Assembly: GCA_000754455.1 (NCBI GenBank) | Contig: JNSE01000002.1 | Span: 1 to 22,391 of the forward strand | DNA: 22,391 nucleotides | Source of the DNA: an actinobacterium acAMD-2 | GTDB taxonomy: Bacteria; Actinomycetota; Actinomycetes; UBA12327 | Direction: 5' to 3' | Shown: positions 21,839 to 22,391 of the stretch, in pieces | Position numbering within the stretch: position 1 is the stretch's first letter | Layout of the letters: each line of letters begins with the position of its first letter | The notes under the pieces: generated by a model | The model's database searches: none | What the model saw: the letters and a program-made list of their open reading frames with translations, nothing else | Told to the model about the DNA's origin: nothing | Program-made: the position numbers and the translations under genes

Positions 21839-22391
21839 TTATTGCGCTGAATCTGGATCTAACCCAAAGTGCGGGAAAACCGCTTGCCTGGTCTGTGCAA
21901 TGGCCTGATCGGTCGCATCCTCGGCGCGCCGATCACTCACCCAGGAATAGGTGCTGCAGGCCACATTTTCACCAGCCGTAGCGGGTGCTGTGATACCTGT
22001 GAGAGCCTCAGTTTCGCTACGCCAGCGGGCTGGGAGCTCAGTGTCCGTCGATAAACCGTGACCACACACCTCAGCAATTAATTGAGTCCACGCTCGTGGA
22101 ACCACATCAACAATGGCGTAGCCACCGCCACCGGTAACCACCCACTTGCCCTTAGTGAATTTGTGAACCCACTGGTGAATGCGCTGAGCCATTGCCGTTT
22201 GACCATCAATGCTCAAATTCATATGGCCGAGTGGATCAGCATGGTGTCCATCACACCCGTGTTGGGAAATCACCACGTCAGGCCCGAATGCGGCCAAAAG
22301 GGGCGGAACGATCGCATCCAGTGCGCGCAGCCACTGCGCATCACCGGCACCCGCGGGCAGCGCACAGTTGACCGCGGTCCCTTCAGCGCCG
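21839..22391 (-). CDS. AcuC-like histone deacetylase family protein (C-terminal part; runs off the window)
   Basis: About 183 C-terminal residues of a zinc-dependent deacetylase of the acetoin utilisation/HDAC family; the 5' end lies beyond the window edge. The open frame continues to 22391 (GTAVNCALPAGAGDAQWL precedes PPLLAAFGPDVV), so no start codon is in view. VVISQHGCDGHHADPLGHMNLS contains the Asp that binds zinc in this family, and VVTGGGGYAIVDVVPRAW contains the Gly-rich catalytic loop. The substrate is probably an acetyl-lysine protein such as acetyl-CoA synthetase. Presence near the bS22/HTH block is normal for actinobacteria. Confidence 0.88.
   Translation of the reverse strand, partial: GAEGTAVNCALPAGAGDAQWLRALDAIVPPLLAAFGPDVVISQHGCDGHHADPLGHMNLSIDGQTAMAQRIHQWVHKFTKGKWVVTGGGGYAIVDVVPRAWTQLIAEVCGHGLSTDTELPARWRSETEALTGITAPATAGENVACSTYSWVSDRRAEDATDQAIAQTRQAVFPHFGLDPDSAQ

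Overview
The window reads as chromosomal DNA from a medium-GC Actinomycetota (class Actinomycetes). The signs are: the 32-residue ribosomal protein bS22, Rex with an actinobacterial-type operator, a HemD fused to a CobA-like domain, DUF4229, a PLDc_N protein, the histidine phosphatase-ResA-CcdA-ResB-CcsA operon, and LPXTG surface proteins whose membrane anchors end in Arg-rich tails. A lineage below class cannot be assigned from this alone. Coding density is high and no gap exceeds 300 bp. The longest gaps (2180-2406, 6926-7158, 17345-17541) hold leader, hairpin and promoter-like signals and no RNA gene that I can recognise.

Layout. (1) 1-6925, minus strand: three exported surface proteins surround mqnA. 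They are a 715-aa secreted protein with a WxL-like C-terminus, a 915-aa LPXTG protein with four fibronectin III repeats, and a 238-aa LPXTG protein with a neocarzinostatin-like domain. The 715-aa and 915-aa proteins share an N-terminal domain of about 190 residues that I cannot assign to a named family; this is the best candidate here for something undescribed. (2) 7159-12495, minus strand: a menaquinone (futalosine pathway) run of UbiD-type decarboxylase, MqnP prenyltransferase, UbiX-type flavin prenyltransferase, MqnE radical SAM enzyme, DUF4229 protein and an unassigned multi-pass membrane protein. (3) 12532-12831, plus strand: a small PLDc_N membrane protein. (4) 12842-17344, minus strand: a cytochrome c maturation (System II) operon headed by a histidine phosphatase gene and followed by resA, ccdA, resB and ccsA. 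(5) 17542-18600, plus strand: a membrane-anchored lytic transglycosylase behind GTNAC direct repeats. (6) 18605-22391, minus strand: acuC-like deacetylase (cut by the window edge), excisionase-type HTH protein, bS22, glutaredoxin-like protein, Rex, and HemD with a degenerate CobA-like domain.

How the genes fit together. The centre of the window makes parts of a respiratory chain: menaquinone (MqnA, MqnE, the UbiD/UbiX pair, MqnP) and cytochrome c maturation (ResA/CcdA reduce apocytochrome thiols, ResB/CcsA deliver and ligate haem). The right end links redox sensing (Rex) to tetrapyrrole synthesis (HemD), with a clear Rex operator in front of rex. The usual hemA and hemC between rex and hemD are missing here, and so is hemB after hemD. 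The left end and the lytic transglycosylase are cell-envelope functions.
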